This document shows, in pieces, positions 42,419 to 51,055 of a stretch of DNA of 64,000 nt. Where the stretch lies: the NCBI RefSeq assembly GCF_002891435.1, contig NZ_POUC01000001.1, forward strand, positions 34,140 to 98,139. Reading direction: 5' to 3'. This stretch comes from Streptomyces cahuitamycinicus (lineage in GTDB: Bacteria > Actinomycetota > Actinomycetes > Streptomycetales > Streptomycetaceae). The translations under genes and the position numbers were made by a program. Every line of letters begins with the position of its first letter. Within the stretch, counting starts at the first letter, position 1. The notes under the pieces were generated by a model. The model was not told the DNA's origin. It searched no databases and saw only the letters and a program-made list of their open reading frames with translations.

Positions 42419-43555
42419 ATGGCGGATCTGGACGGAGTGTACGACGAGCGTTTCGCGGAGGTGGCCGCGCGACTGTCCGAGAACCTGGACGCGGGCGACG
42501 AACTCGGCGCCTCGATCGCGGTCACGGTCGACGGAGAGCCGGTGGTCGACCTGTGGGGTGGGTGGGCCGACCAGGGCCGTACGACGTCGTGGCGGCGCGA
42601 CACGATCACCAACGTCTGGTCGTGCACGAAGACGGTCACGTCCCTGGCGGCACTGCTCCTGGTCGAGCGTGAGCTGCTCGACGTCGACGCCCCGGTGGCC
42701 CGGTACTGGCCGGAGTTCGCCGCGCGCGGCAAGGAGGGCGTGCTGGTCCGGCACCTGCTGTCGCACAGCTCCGGCGTCTCGGGGTGGGACCGGCCGGTGA
42801 CCGTCGCGCACGTCTGCGACGTGCCGACGTCGACGGCCCGGCTGGCCGAGCAGGCGCCGTGGTGGGCCCCGGGCACGGCGTCCGGGTACCACCTGCTGAA
42901 CTACGGGCATCTGGTGGGCGAGTTGGTCCGGCGGGTCGACGGGCGCAGCCTGGGCCGGTTCGTCGCCGAGGACATCGCCGGTCCGCTCGGCGCCGACTTC
43001 CACATCGGCCTGCGGGACTCCGAGTTCGGCAGGGTCGCCGATGTCGTACCGCCGCCGTTCCGGTCGAGTGATCTCGCCGGCGCCGATCCGGACGGTGTGG
43101 CGATGAAGACCTTCACCGGTCCCCTGGGGGGTGCCGAGGAGTCGTGGCGTCCCGAGTGGCGTCGCGCCGAGATCGGCGCGGCGAGCGGCCATGGCAACGC
43201 CCGGTCGCTCGCCAGGATTCACTCCGTCATCGCCTGCGGCGGGACGCTCGACGGCGTGCGCCTGCTGTCGCCGCGCACCATCGACCTCATTTTCCGCCGG
43301 CAGACGGACGGGCCGGACTTCGTGCTCGGAGCGCACCTGCGCTTCGGCATCGGGTTCGGACTGCCGTCCCCGGCGGTGCCGTATCTCCCACCGGGACGGA
43401 TTTGTTTCTGGACCGGGTGGGGTGGATCGGTGGTGGTGATCGACACCGAACGCCGGGCAGCGATCTCGTACGTCATGAACAGCATGGGCACCGGGCTGCT
43501 CGGCAGCGACCGCACGTACCAGTACGTCAATGCCGCCTTCGCTGCCCTGGACTGA
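42419..43555 (+). CDS. Serine beta-lactamase-like hydrolase (esterase EstB family)
   Basis: A 378-residue protein of the class C beta-lactamase/carboxylesterase fold. The nucleophile motif SxxK is seen in [16 protein letters not shown] tyrosine motif YxN-like is in [15 protein letters not shown], and the third motif region is [18 protein letters not shown] and [12 protein letters not shown]. It starts at the ATG at 42419, directly after the monooxygenase stop, so it is co-transcribed. Pairing with a Baeyer-Villiger monooxygenase suggests it hydrolyses the ester or lactone made by that enzyme. Confidence 0.87.
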   Translation: MADLDGVYDERFAEVAARLSENLDAGDELGASIAVTVDGEPVVDLWGGWADQGRTTSWRRDTITNVWSCTKTVTSLAALLLVERELLDVDAPVARYWPEFAARGKEGVLVRHLLSHSSGVSGWDRPVTVAHVCDVPTSTARLAEQAPWWAPGTASGYHLLNYGHLVGELVRRVDGRSLGRFVAEDIAGPLGADFHIGLRDSEFGRVADVVPPPFRSSDLAGADPDGVAMKTFTGPLGGAEESWRPEWRRAEIGAASGHGNARSLARIHSVIACGGTLDGVRLLSPRTIDLIFRRQTDGPDFVLGAHLRFGIGFGLPSPAVPYLPPGRICFWTGWGGSVVVIDTERRAAISYVMNSMGTGLLGSDRTYQYVNAAFAALD

Positions 43556-43635
43556 AGAGGCGCCGATGGCGCATCGGCCGCCGAACCGAGATGCGACCAG
43601 TCGCTGTGACCAGCGGCCCGCACATCTGACATGAT

Positions 43636-43651
43636 TATAACGAGTGTCATA
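43636..43651. promoter_or_regulatory. Operator copy 4, TATAACGAGTGTCATA
   Basis: Fourth copy of the 37723-type operator, 17 bp upstream of the ABM-protein gene. It extends the inferred TetR regulon to the ABM/alcohol dehydrogenase operon, more than 4.7 kb from the regulator gene. Confidence 0.75.
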
Positions 43652-43668
43652 TCGAGAGAGGTGTACCC

Positions 43669-43992
43669 ATGTCCGAGCCGGTGGTCCTGGTGGCGACGAT
43701 GGTCGCGAAGCCGGGTCAAGAAGAGCTGATCGAGAAGACGTTGACGGCGGCGCTGCCCGCGGTGCACGCCGAACCCGGGTGCCTGCTCTACGCGCTGCAC
43801 CGCAAGTCAGGCACGACCGGCGAGTTCGTCGTGATCGAGAAGTGGGCCTCACGCGAGGCGCTGGGCGCGCACATGAAGGGCGCCGCCATGCGCGAGATCG
43901 GTATCGCCCTGGCGCGGGCACTGGCCGGGCCCCCGGACATGGTCTTCCTGGACGCCCTGCCCGCCGGCGACCGGGACGCCGGCGCCGTCTGA
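43669..43992 (+). CDS. ABM-domain protein (putative quinol monooxygenase)
   Basis: A 107-residue ferredoxin-like dimeric alpha-beta barrel protein. It has VVLVATMVAKPGQEELIEKTL, PGCLLYALHRKSGTTGEFVVIEKWAS and ALGAHMKGAAMREIG, close to YgiN-type and antibiotic-biosynthesis monooxygenase proteins. These act without cofactor on quinols or anthrones, or have detoxifying roles. GAGAGAGG precedes the ATG at 43669. The operator at 43636-43651 overlaps the promoter. Confidence 0.88.
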   Translation: MSEPVVLVATMVAKPGQEELIEKTLTAALPAVHAEPGCLLYALHRKSGTTGEFVVIEKWASREALGAHMKGAAMREIGIALARALAGPPDMVFLDALPAGDRDAGAV

Positions 43993-44068
43993 CCGACCAC
44001 GAGACGGGGCCGACGGGCGACACCGGTCGGCCCGGTCCGGGGACCCCATGCAACCGAGGAGCTTTCCC

Positions 44069-45088
44069 ATGAACAGTCTGATGTTCGTCGCGCCCGGGCA
44101 GCTGCGCTTCGACGAGGTCGACGCCCCCACCATCGTCGAGGGCACGGACGCGCTCGTGCGGCCGCTCGCGGCGACGACGTGCGATCTCGACCACCATGTC
44201 ATCGACGACAAGACGCCGTTCTCCGGATTCGGCCCGTTCCCCATCGGCCACGAGTGTGTGGGCACGGTGGCCGAGGTCGGCCCCGACTGCACGGACGTCG
44301 CGGTCGGTGACGTCGTCGGCGTCGCATGGCACATCGCGTGCGGCACCTGCGCGCAGTGCAGGCTCGGACACCCCGCCCGCTGTCTCCTCCACGGCGACGC
44401 CCAGTACGGCCTGCCCGTGAACGGGGCATGGGGCGGGACGTTCGACGAACTCATCCGCGTCCCCTACGCGGACTTCAACCTCGCCAGACTGCCCGCCGGG
44501 GTCGACCCCGTGCACCTGGCCTCGATCGGCGACAATCTCGCCCTCGGCTGGGAGACGGTGATGCCGACCGTGGCCGGGATCTCCGACCCGAAGATCGCGG
44601 TCTTCGGTGGAACCGGCTCCATCGGCCTGTACTGCGTCGACGTCGCGGTCCACAGTGCCGGCGCCCGCACCGTCTACTACGACGACGATCCGGTCAGGAT
44701 GAAGGTCGCCGAGCAGCTCGGCGCGGAGGTTCACAACATCCACGGCAAACGCGAAAAGGACTTCCACCTCGCCGTGGACGCCAGCTGTAACCCCGAACGG
44801 CTGCGCAAGGCACTGCTGTCGGTCATGCCGGAGGGCCACGTCAACAGCGTCGGCATCTACTTCGACGACGTCCAGCTACCCATGCTCGCGCTGTACCAGC
44901 GCGGAGTCCACTTCCACAACGGCAAGGGCCACGCGCGGCCGAACATGACGCCGACCCTGGAGGCGGTGGCCGCGGGCACCCTCCACCCGGAGCTGGTCAC
45001 CAGTGGGATCTACGGCTGGGACGAGATCCCCGACGTGCTGACCTCCGGCCGCGCCGGCCACAAACCGGTCTTCGTGCTGGAGAAGTGA
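44069..45088 (+). CDS. Zinc-dependent alcohol dehydrogenase
   Basis: Medium-chain dehydrogenase, 339 residues. Catalytic zinc ligands are suggested by TTCDLDHHVI and PIGHECVGTV (GHE). The structural zinc site is CGTCAQCRLGHPARC. The cofactor loop is FGGTGSIGLYCVDVAV, which is GGTGSIG rather than the usual GxGxxG. YDDDPVRMKVAEQLGAEVH follows. The subgroup resembles threonine/glutathione-independent dehydrogenases. GAGGAGC supports the ATG at 44069 over one seven codons upstream. It follows the ABM gene in the same operon. Confidence 0.88.
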   Translation: MNSLMFVAPGQLRFDEVDAPTIVEGTDALVRPLAATTCDLDHHVIDDKTPFSGFGPFPIGHECVGTVAEVGPDCTDVAVGDVVGVAWHIACGTCAQCRLGHPARCLLHGDAQYGLPVNGAWGGTFDELIRVPYADFNLARLPAGVDPVHLASIGDNLALGWETVMPTVAGISDPKIAVFGGTGSIGLYCVDVAVHSAGARTVYYDDDPVRMKVAEQLGAEVHNIHGKREKDFHLAVDASCNPERLRKALLSVMPEGHVNSVGIYFDDVQLPMLALYQRGVHFHNGKGHARPNMTPTLEAVAAGTLHPELVTSGIYGWDEIPDVLTSGRAGHKPVFVLEK

Positions 45089-45525
45089 GAGGAGCCCCGA
45101 CCGGACGGGGGAATCACGGCCGGGGCGGTGCGGAGGTGGGCACGGAGGGCGGTCGCCTCGCGGCGAATGGCTCCACAGGGCTTCAGCCGAACGATCGTTC
45201 CTGTGGGCGAATGGTGAGGCCCGGGGACACCGTCCCATCCCACCCACGGTTCGTTCAACGGGCAACCAGGTGCTGTTGTTCCGTACTCCGCTCACGTCCG
45301 CAGTGAGGCCCCCCCGAGCGCTCGGCTGCGGGAACCTGCGTCGGCCAACAACGCGCAGCATCGCTCCGGGGCCGGGACGGGCCGGGTATGGATCACGGGC
45401 CTCCCGTGGGCCTGGTCCAGACTCGTCGGTCAAGATTCGGTCTCGCTTGCGCCAGCCATGCACGACAGCGGGTTACCACCGGTAAGTTCCGGCCCTCCAC
45501 CCCCCGTTGTCAGGAGCTCCGGTTC
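45089..45525. other. Intergenic region before the secreted phosphodiesterase gene
   Basis: About 435 bp without a supported gene. It must contain the terminator of the alcohol dehydrogenase operon and the promoter of the next gene. No clear hairpin or operator was found. Confidence 0.4.
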
Positions 45526-46872
45526 ATGCGCCGACTTCTAGCCTCCATCGTGGTGGCGTCAGCCGCGATCGGCGGGTTCATCACGAACACGTCCCCCGCC
45601 GCTGCCGCCGACCCCGCGTCCGGATCCTTCAGCGTCCTCGCCTACAACGTCGCGGGCCTGCCGGAGAGCATCTCCAGCGCACCCACCCCCCGCGAACCCG
45701 CCACCACGGAAATCGGCCGGCGGATCGCGCCGTACGACGTGGTCAACGTCCAGGAGGACTTCAACTACCACGCCTTTCTCTACGCCGGCGACACGGCCCA
45801 CGCCTACCGCACCCCCACCAGCGGGGGCGCGGGCATCGGCAGCGGTCTCAACACCCTGTCGAAGCTCCCGTACGACACCGACGACTTCGAGCGGGTGCGC
45901 TGGAAGTCCTGCCAGTTCGACTCCGGTGACTGCCTCACGCCCAAGGGGTTCACGTTCATCCGTCAGCGTCTCGCCGAGGGCGTGTACGTGGACTTCTACA
46001 ACCTGCACACCAACGCCGGCACGAACCCCGGCGACCTGGCCTCGCGGGCGGACAACCTCAACCAGCTGACGGCTTTCATCAAGACCCACTCGGCCGGGAA
46101 CGCGGTCGTCGTCATGGGCGACACCAACACCCGCTACACGCGCTCCGGCGACACCATCGCCGAGTTCGCCGCCGCCAACGGTCTGACCGACCCCTGGGTC
46201 CAGCTCATCCGCGGCGGCACACCGCCCGCCAAGGGCAGCGACGCCCTGGTCTGCGACCAGACCGGCCCAACCGTGCCCAATACCTGCGAAGTCGTGGACA
46301 AGGTCCTGTACCGCGACAGCAAACTCGTGTCACTCAACGCCACCTCCTACAACAACGAGCACTCCAGGTTCCTCACCGACGACGGGCTCATGCTGTCCGA
46401 CCACGACCCGATCAAGGTGGACTTCTCCTGGTCGCGCGCCGCGGACTTCCAGCTCAGCGAACAGTTCGGCGGGCCCCACGGCGACCACTACACCGACATC
46501 GACGCCGTACCCGCGGGTGCCCGCCCGGTCAGCCTCTCGCTGCGCAGCGGCACCCGCGTCGACGGCGTCGGCATGACGCTCGGCAACGGCAAGGTCCTCA
46601 GTCACGGCGGAACCGGCGGCACGGCGTCGTCTCTGGATCTGGGAAGCGGGGAGTACGTCGCTTCCGCCCAGTTGTGCCGGGGCCAGAAGGACGGCCGGAC
46701 GCGGATCTTCTCCGCCAGGTTCACCACGAACCTCGGCAGGAGTCTGTCCGGCGGGAGCACCACGTCCGACTGCGTGACGCGCACAGCGCCGTCGGGATGG
46801 CAGATCGCCGGGTTCCACGGGCGGGCCGGGGGCGAGGTCGACAAGCTGGGCTTCATCTACACGAAGCGCTGA
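45526..46872 (+). CDS. Secreted endonuclease/exonuclease/phosphatase-family enzyme, sphingomyelinase-like
   Basis: A 448-residue exported protein. The signal peptide (RRLLASIVVASAAIGGFI, cleavage after AAA) sets the ATG at 45526. The catalytic domain has FSVLAYNVAGLPESIS (Asn), DVVNVQEDFNYH (metal-binding Glu), YVDFYNLHTNAG (His), VVVMGDTNTRYTRSG (DxN) and MLSDHDPIKVDF (SDHxP). These are the DNase I/neutral-sphingomyelinase-type site. Residues about 320-448 form a beta-rich domain with a repeated glycine pattern (GVGMTLGNGKVLSHGGTGG, GRAGGEVDKLGFIY) like jacalin-type lectins. The likely role is extracellular phospholipid or sphingomyelin hydrolysis. Confidence 0.87.
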   Translation: MRRLLASIVVASAAIGGFITNTSPAAAADPASGSFSVLAYNVAGLPESISSAPTPREPATTEIGRRIAPYDVVNVQEDFNYHAFLYAGDTAHAYRTPTSGGAGIGSGLNTLSKLPYDTDDFERVRWKSCQFDSGDCLTPKGFTFIRQRLAEGVYVDFYNLHTNAGTNPGDLASRADNLNQLTAFIKTHSAGNAVVVMGDTNTRYTRSGDTIAEFAAANGLTDPWVQLIRGGTPPAKGSDALVCDQTGPTVPNTCEVVDKVLYRDSKLVSLNATSYNNEHSRFLTDDGLMLSDHDPIKVDFSWSRAADFQLSEQFGGPHGDHYTDIDAVPAGARPVSLSLRSGTRVDGVGMTLGNGKVLSHGGTGGTASSLDLGSGEYVASAQLCRGQKDGRTRIFSARFTTNLGRSLSGGSTTSDCVTRTAPSGWQIAGFHGRAGGEVDKLGFIYTKR

Positions 46873-46950
46873 CGCGCTCCTGCGCCTGCCGACGCGAGCG
46901 CCTGCCCGCGGTCGGCGGCGACGGCTTCCCACCGGCTGTCGCCGCCGTCC

Positions 46951-47020
46951 GGTGGGAGGCTCCGTGCGGTGGAGGCTTCGTGCGGTGGAGGCTTCGTGCG
47001 GTGGAGGCTTCGTGCGGTGG
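46951..47020. repeat. 16-bp tandem repeat, about four copies
   Basis: The unit CGTGCGGTGGAGGCTT is repeated from 46963 to 47010 with partial copies at both ends. It lies in the 400-bp region between two secreted-enzyme genes. No gene is supported there. Confidence 0.8.
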
Positions 47021-47275
47021 GGCAGAGCCGGCTTGTGGTGCCCGGCACGCCTGCGGACCGCCGTGCTCAGGAGGGCCGAAGGCCCGGCGCTGTTCGGGAC
47101 GTCGTGCCCTGCGTGTCCTTGATCAATCCGGAGCGGCGTCAACTACTTGTCCGGGTGGGGTGATTGATGCGCCGCCAACCCTTCCCTTGTCATGCCCTCA
47201 TCTGAGATCTTGCGTCGACCCATTCAGCCCACGGCCCGGTCGGCGCCCCCATGCCCCGGGCTCTCGGAGGATGCT

Positions 47276-49087
47276 GTGACAACCCCCCGCATATCCCAGC
47301 GCCGTCTCAGACGGCCGCTGCTGTCCGTCGCCGCGGTCGGAGCCGCCCTCGCGCTGGCCACGCCCGCCGGCGCGGCCGACGTCGACACCGGCCTTCCGTC
47401 GGGCCCGGCCACGGCCCGCGCCGCCACACTCGCCCAGACCGCCGCCGGATGGGCCGCCGGCACCCGCTCCTACCTCGTCATCACCGCTCCCGGTGACACC
47501 TCGGCCGCACGCAACGCCGTGACGGCGAACGGCGGTTCGGTCTTCGCGCACTACGACACGATCGGTGTGGTGGTCGCGCACTCCTCCTCCGCCGACTTCG
47601 CCACCGCGATGCGCTCCGTCGCGGGCGTGCAGAAGGTGGGCGCGACGCGCACCTCAGACGTTCCCGCGGACGCCTACTCCCCCACCCTGCCGGGTGCTCC
47701 CGCACAGTCGCCCACCACGCTCACCGAGACCGCGCGGTGGGACATGACCAGGATCAACGCCGACAAGGCCTGGGCCGTAAGCACCGGCTCGCCTGCCGTC
47801 ACGGTGGGTGTTCTCGACACCGGAGTGGACGAACGGCACCAGGACATCGCGCCCAACTTCGACGCGGCGGACTCCGTCTCCTGCGCCTACGGCAAGGCCG
47901 ACACCCGCGCCGGTGCCTGGCGTGACGTCGGCACCCACGGCACACACGTCGCGGGAACCGTCGCGGCCGCGAAGAACGGCAAGGGAGTGGTCGGCGTCGC
48001 GCCGGGCGTGAAGATCGCCTCCGTGCGCATCGCCGAGCCGAGCACCAGCATGTTCTTCGCCGAGAACACCATCTGCGGGTTCATGTGGGCCGGTGACCGC
48101 GGCTTCGACGTCACCAACAACAGCTACTACACCGACCCGTGGATGTTCAACTGCCCCGACGATCCCGACCAGGCCGCCATCATCGAGGGTGTGCGCCGGG
48201 CGCAGGAGTACGCGGAGGGCAAGGGCTCCCTCCAGGTCGCCGCAGCGGGCAACTCCAACTACGACCTGGCGAACAAGCGCACCGACAGCTCCAGCCCGAA
48301 CGACTCCACCCCCGTCAACCGCACCATCACGAACGCCTGCGTCGACATCCCGACGGAACTGCCGGGCGTCGTGACCGTCGCGGCGATGGGCAACGGGAAC
48401 ATCAGGGCGTCCTACTCCAACTTCGGCCGGGACGTCATCGACGTGGCGGCCCCGGGCGGTGACGGCGCCTCCGGCGTCTACTCCACGCTCCCCGGTGGCA
48501 AGTACGGGAACATGAACGGCACCTCGATGGCCTCACCGCATGTGGCCGGTGTCGCCGCGCTTCTGAAGAGTGCAGACCCGGCCGCCACCCCCGCCGATCT
48601 CCGCGCGCGGCTGGGAGTCCAGGCCACGGACACGGCGTGCCCGTCCGACAGCCGCTGCACCGGCACCACTGCCAAGAACGCCTTCTTCGGGGAGGGCCAG
48701 GTCGACGCGCTGAAGGCCGTCGGTGGCACCGGGCCGCAGCCCGGCCGCTACTTCGAGAACACCACCGACGTCACGGTCGCCGACAACGCCACGGTCGACT
48801 CACCGATCACCGTGACCGGCGTGACGGGCAACGCCCCGGCCGCGCTGAAGGTCGGCGTGGACGTCAAGCACACGTACCGCGGCGACCTGGTGCTGTCCCT
48901 CGTCGCCCCCGACGGATCGGTCTACTCCCTCGAGGACTTCGCCAACGGCGACGGCGCGGACAACGTGGTCAAGACGTACACCGTCGACGCCTCGTCGGAG
49001 ACCGCGTCCGGTACATGGAAACTGCGCGTCCGCGACATCGCCTCGCAGGACACGGGGCGGATCGACGCCTGGAACCTCACCTTCTAG
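47276..49087 (+). CDS. Secreted subtilisin-like (S8) serine protease with P domain
   Basis: A 603-residue exported protease. The GTG at 47276 has CGGAGG 5 bp upstream and starts a signal peptide (RRLRRPLLSVAAVGAALALA). An inhibitor-like propeptide (YLVITAPGDTSAARNAVTAN) follows. The catalytic triad is clear: Asp in TVGVLDTGVDERHQDI, His in GTHGTHVAGTVAA, and Ser in NGTSMASPHVAGVAALL. The C-terminal 115 residues (TPITVTGVTG-like strands, DLVLSLVAPDGSVYSLEDF, GTWKLRVRDIASQDTGRID) form a proprotein-convertase P domain. A strong hairpin follows the gene. Confidence 0.93.
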   Translation: MTTPRISQRRLRRPLLSVAAVGAALALATPAGAADVDTGLPSGPATARAATLAQTAAGWAAGTRSYLVITAPGDTSAARNAVTANGGSVFAHYDTIGVVVAHSSSADFATAMRSVAGVQKVGATRTSDVPADAYSPTLPGAPAQSPTTLTETARWDMTRINADKAWAVSTGSPAVTVGVLDTGVDERHQDIAPNFDAADSVSCAYGKADTRAGAWRDVGTHGTHVAGTVAAAKNGKGVVGVAPGVKIASVRIAEPSTSMFFAENTICGFMWAGDRGFDVTNNSYYTDPWMFNCPDDPDQAAIIEGVRRAQEYAEGKGSLQVAAAGNSNYDLANKRTDSSSPNDSTPVNRTITNACVDIPTELPGVVTVAAMGNGNIRASYSNFGRDVIDVAAPGGDGASGVYSTLPGGKYGNMNGTSMASPHVAGVAALLKSADPAATPADLRARLGVQATDTACPSDSRCTGTTAKNAFFGEGQVDALKAVGGTGPQPGRYFENTTDVTVADNATVDSPITVTGVTGNAPAALKVGVDVKHTYRGDLVLSLVAPDGSVYSLEDFANGDGADNVVKTYTVDASSETASGTWKLRVRDIASQDTGRIDAWNLTF

Positions 49088-49117
49088 CAGCTGCGTCGCA
49101 CCGGGCGGGTACGCGCT

Positions 49118-49149
49118 TCGCGGCCGGGCGGGTACCCGCCCGGCCGCGA
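49118..49149. terminator. Perfect 32-bp palindrome after the protease gene
   Basis: TCGCGGCCGGGCGGGT is followed directly by its complement, centred at 49133/49134 and 31 bp past the stop. Streptomycete terminators often lack a U-run. The hairpin is very GC-rich and could act in both directions. Confidence 0.75.
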
Positions 49150-49266
49150 GGCCGACCGCGTGCGTGCGTCACCGGGTGCCTGACCGGGACAGGCTGTAGC
49201 CGAAGGGCCGGCAGGGCGGTAGGGCCGCCCTGGCCTGCGTGGTCCGGCTCGTGGTCGGAGCGCACG

Positions 49267-49566
49267 TCAGGGCGTGTCCCCGGAGTGGTGGAAGCGGCAG
49301 CTCACCCCCGGACCGGGTGTGCGGGAGCCGCCGGGCACCGGCTCGTACAGTGCCCGGCCGCCGGGGAACCGTCCCAGCTCGGTGGGCAGAGCCGCTCCTT
49401 CGTCGAACTCCTCCGCCCGCCAACTCGTGATGTCCAGCAGCAGTCCGTCCAGCGGCCCGCCCACCAGTTCGGCGTATGTCTGCCCGCGGCGCGGGCCCGG
49501 GTCGGGGTCGTCGTGGTCGTGGCCGTAGACCCGGCCGCGCAGCAACTGCTCTTCATCACGGTCCAT
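49267..49566 (-). CDS. Conserved hypothetical protein, 99 residues
   Basis: A small protein with TYAELVGGPLDGLLLDITSW, EGAALPTELGRFPGGRALYE and a closing CRFHHSG. This pattern (GGPLDG with a final C/H pair) is common in streptomycete hypothetical proteins. It is not recognised as an enzyme. ATG at 49566, adjoining the 5' end of the divergent HTH gene. Codon use is typical of the organism. Confidence 0.6.
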   Translation of the reverse strand: MDRDEEQLLRGRVYGHDHDDPDPGPRRGQTYAELVGGPLDGLLLDITSWRAEEFDEGAALPTELGRFPGGRALYEPVPGGSRTPGPGVSCRFHHSGDTP

Positions 49567-49649
49567 GCGTTCACCCTCGCAGCCACCACTGACAGTGCCC
49601 GGTTCGGAGGACCGGGAGGGGTCCTGTCCCACTTCTCCGTGCCGCCCGC

Positions 49650-49906
49650 CGCTCGATCTCCCCTTCCCTCACCTCACCTCACCTCACCTCACCGACCGGG
49701 AACGAGAGACGCTCGACCTGATCTCCCCCGGCCTGGACAACGCATCCATCGCCCGCCGCCTGCGCCTCTCCGAGAAGACCATCCGCAACGGGGTCAGCGA
49801 CGTTCTGGCCAAACTGCACGCCCGGTCACGCACCGAGGCGGCGGCCCTGGCGCGGGACGCGGGCCTGGGACATCCCCGGAGCTCCACGCAGGGCTCCTCA
49901 GGGTGA
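49650..49906 (+). pseudogene. Truncated LuxR-type response-regulator C-terminus
   Basis: The segment from LTDRERETLDLISPGLDNAS through IARRLRLSEKTIRNGVSDVL to LHARSRTEAAALARDAGLG is a complete LuxR/FixJ HTH. It normally ends a receiver-domain regulator. Instead of a receiver domain, the preceding codons are a (CCTCA)5 run encoding Pro-His-Leu-Thr-Ser repeats. In-frame sequence further left (to 49565) is not protein-like. The gene is probably the 3' relic of a regulator; an orphan HTH peptide is a less likely alternative. Confidence 0.6.
49667..49691. repeat. (CCTCA)5 microsatellite
   Basis: Five perfect CCTCA units precede the LuxR-type HTH sequence in frame. A five-base unit changes the frame on each gain or loss, which could switch the downstream frame on or off. 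Confidence 0.85.
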
Positions 49907-49978
49907 GTGCCGGCCCGCGCTCGAGTGCCGGCGGGTCACCGTCGTGAAGCACACGGAGAACAGGGGTCCGGGCTCCGG

Positions 49979-50965
49979 TCAGCTCGACAGTTCCATGAGG
50001 CGGTGCATCAAGCGCTGTTCCTTGTCGGCTGCCTCATGCACGATCTTCGACGCGCTGTGGAGGGATTCCCGCGACGACGCTTCTCCCGCCTCTTTCAGAA
50101 GTCCGGCCACCTCGGTCCACTTCTTCGACACTTCTCGGTAGGCGTCCGAGATCTTATGGAACTCGCCGGTGCCGGTGATTTCGGCGGTCTCCGCCAGGAA
50201 TTCCGCCCACATCATGCGGAACAGGCCACCACCGGTCCCGGCATCCTCCATGATCGTGCAGATCTCGGGAAGGCTGTCGGCGGGAGAGTCGAGGTCGTCG
50301 AGCCACTGCGGCATCAGGTCGGCGACTTTGTGCATTCCTTTGAATCCGAAGTTGGAGATCGGCGGATTCAAGAACTTCTCCGCCGCCGATTTGACGCCTT
50401 TACGGGCGGCTTCACCCAGGTCGGGAAGGCCGCCCTTCGGGATATCCATCGTGAAGGCGCGATTGCGCGAACTCATCGGTCCCCGGGCGTTTCGCGCGGT
50501 CGCGAGGGATTCGCCGGAGGCCCATTGCAGACCGAGCGGCTGCGTCTCGACCAGGGCGAAACGGTCGTCGTCGTACCCGACGCAGGCTACATAGTGGGCC
50601 GCGAACCGGAAGTCGTCGGTGGAGTAGTCGAGGAAGTAGCGGTCGAGCTTGAGACCGACGACCGTTCCGGAATCAAGCTCGGCCAGCAGGTGTTCCCGCG
50701 CCCGGTTCACCGACGACGTCTCGTGCACGGACAGGCGCAGGTTCAGCGCAGTCGCGAGGTTTTCGGACAGTGTGTCGGGCTTGATGCGGCCACCGACGAA
50801 CGGTGTCGGCATCTGCTTCGTCCGCCAGTAGATGAATGACAAACCACCGGCGAGCCCGAAGACGAGTGACTCCGACAAGTCGATCTCTCGCTGCCGCAAC
50901 AAGTTGACGAGGGTGGTCGACTCGCAGTGGTTACCGACGTACGGATCTTCCTCTAAAAGCGACAC
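49979..50965 (-). CDS. BtrH_N/DUF4872 protein A
   Basis: A 328-residue protein. The N-terminal half is a BtrH-like, papain-fold domain. In butirosin biosynthesis BtrH transfers an acyl side chain from an acyl carrier protein. Seen are VGNHCESTTLVNLLRQREID (conserved Cys), SLVFGLAGGLSFIYWRTKQ and AAHYVACVGYDDDRFALVET with the likely His. The C-terminal half matches DUF4872 (GTGGGLFRMMWAEFLAETAE). The usual Asp after the His segment is Glu-Thr here. GTG start at 50965. It is the last gene of the leftward cluster, 90 bp after the carbamoyltransferase. It is paralogous to the gene at 53263. Confidence 0.85.
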   Translation of the reverse strand: MSLLEEDPYVGNHCESTTLVNLLRQREIDLSESLVFGLAGGLSFIYWRTKQMPTPFVGGRIKPDTLSENLATALNLRLSVHETSSVNRAREHLLAELDSGTVVGLKLDRYFLDYSTDDFRFAAHYVACVGYDDDRFALVETQPLGLQWASGESLATARNARGPMSSRNRAFTMDIPKGGLPDLGEAARKGVKSAAEKFLNPPISNFGFKGMHKVADLMPQWLDDLDSPADSLPEICTIMEDAGTGGGLFRMMWAEFLAETAEITGTGEFHKISDAYREVSKKWTEVAGLLKEAGEASSRESLHSASKIVHEAADKEQRLMHRLMELSS

Positions 50966-51055
50966 TTGTTCTTGTCTCCCTTCCTTCGCGTAGAGCGTAG
51001 CGCAACCGCCCGAAGTACGATTGCGGGCGCCCAGATCAGGGAGGTGTCCACTCGT

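Noticed and set aside
46951..47020. CRISPR array
   Set aside because: The 16-bp units are contiguous without spacers, and no cas genes are present.
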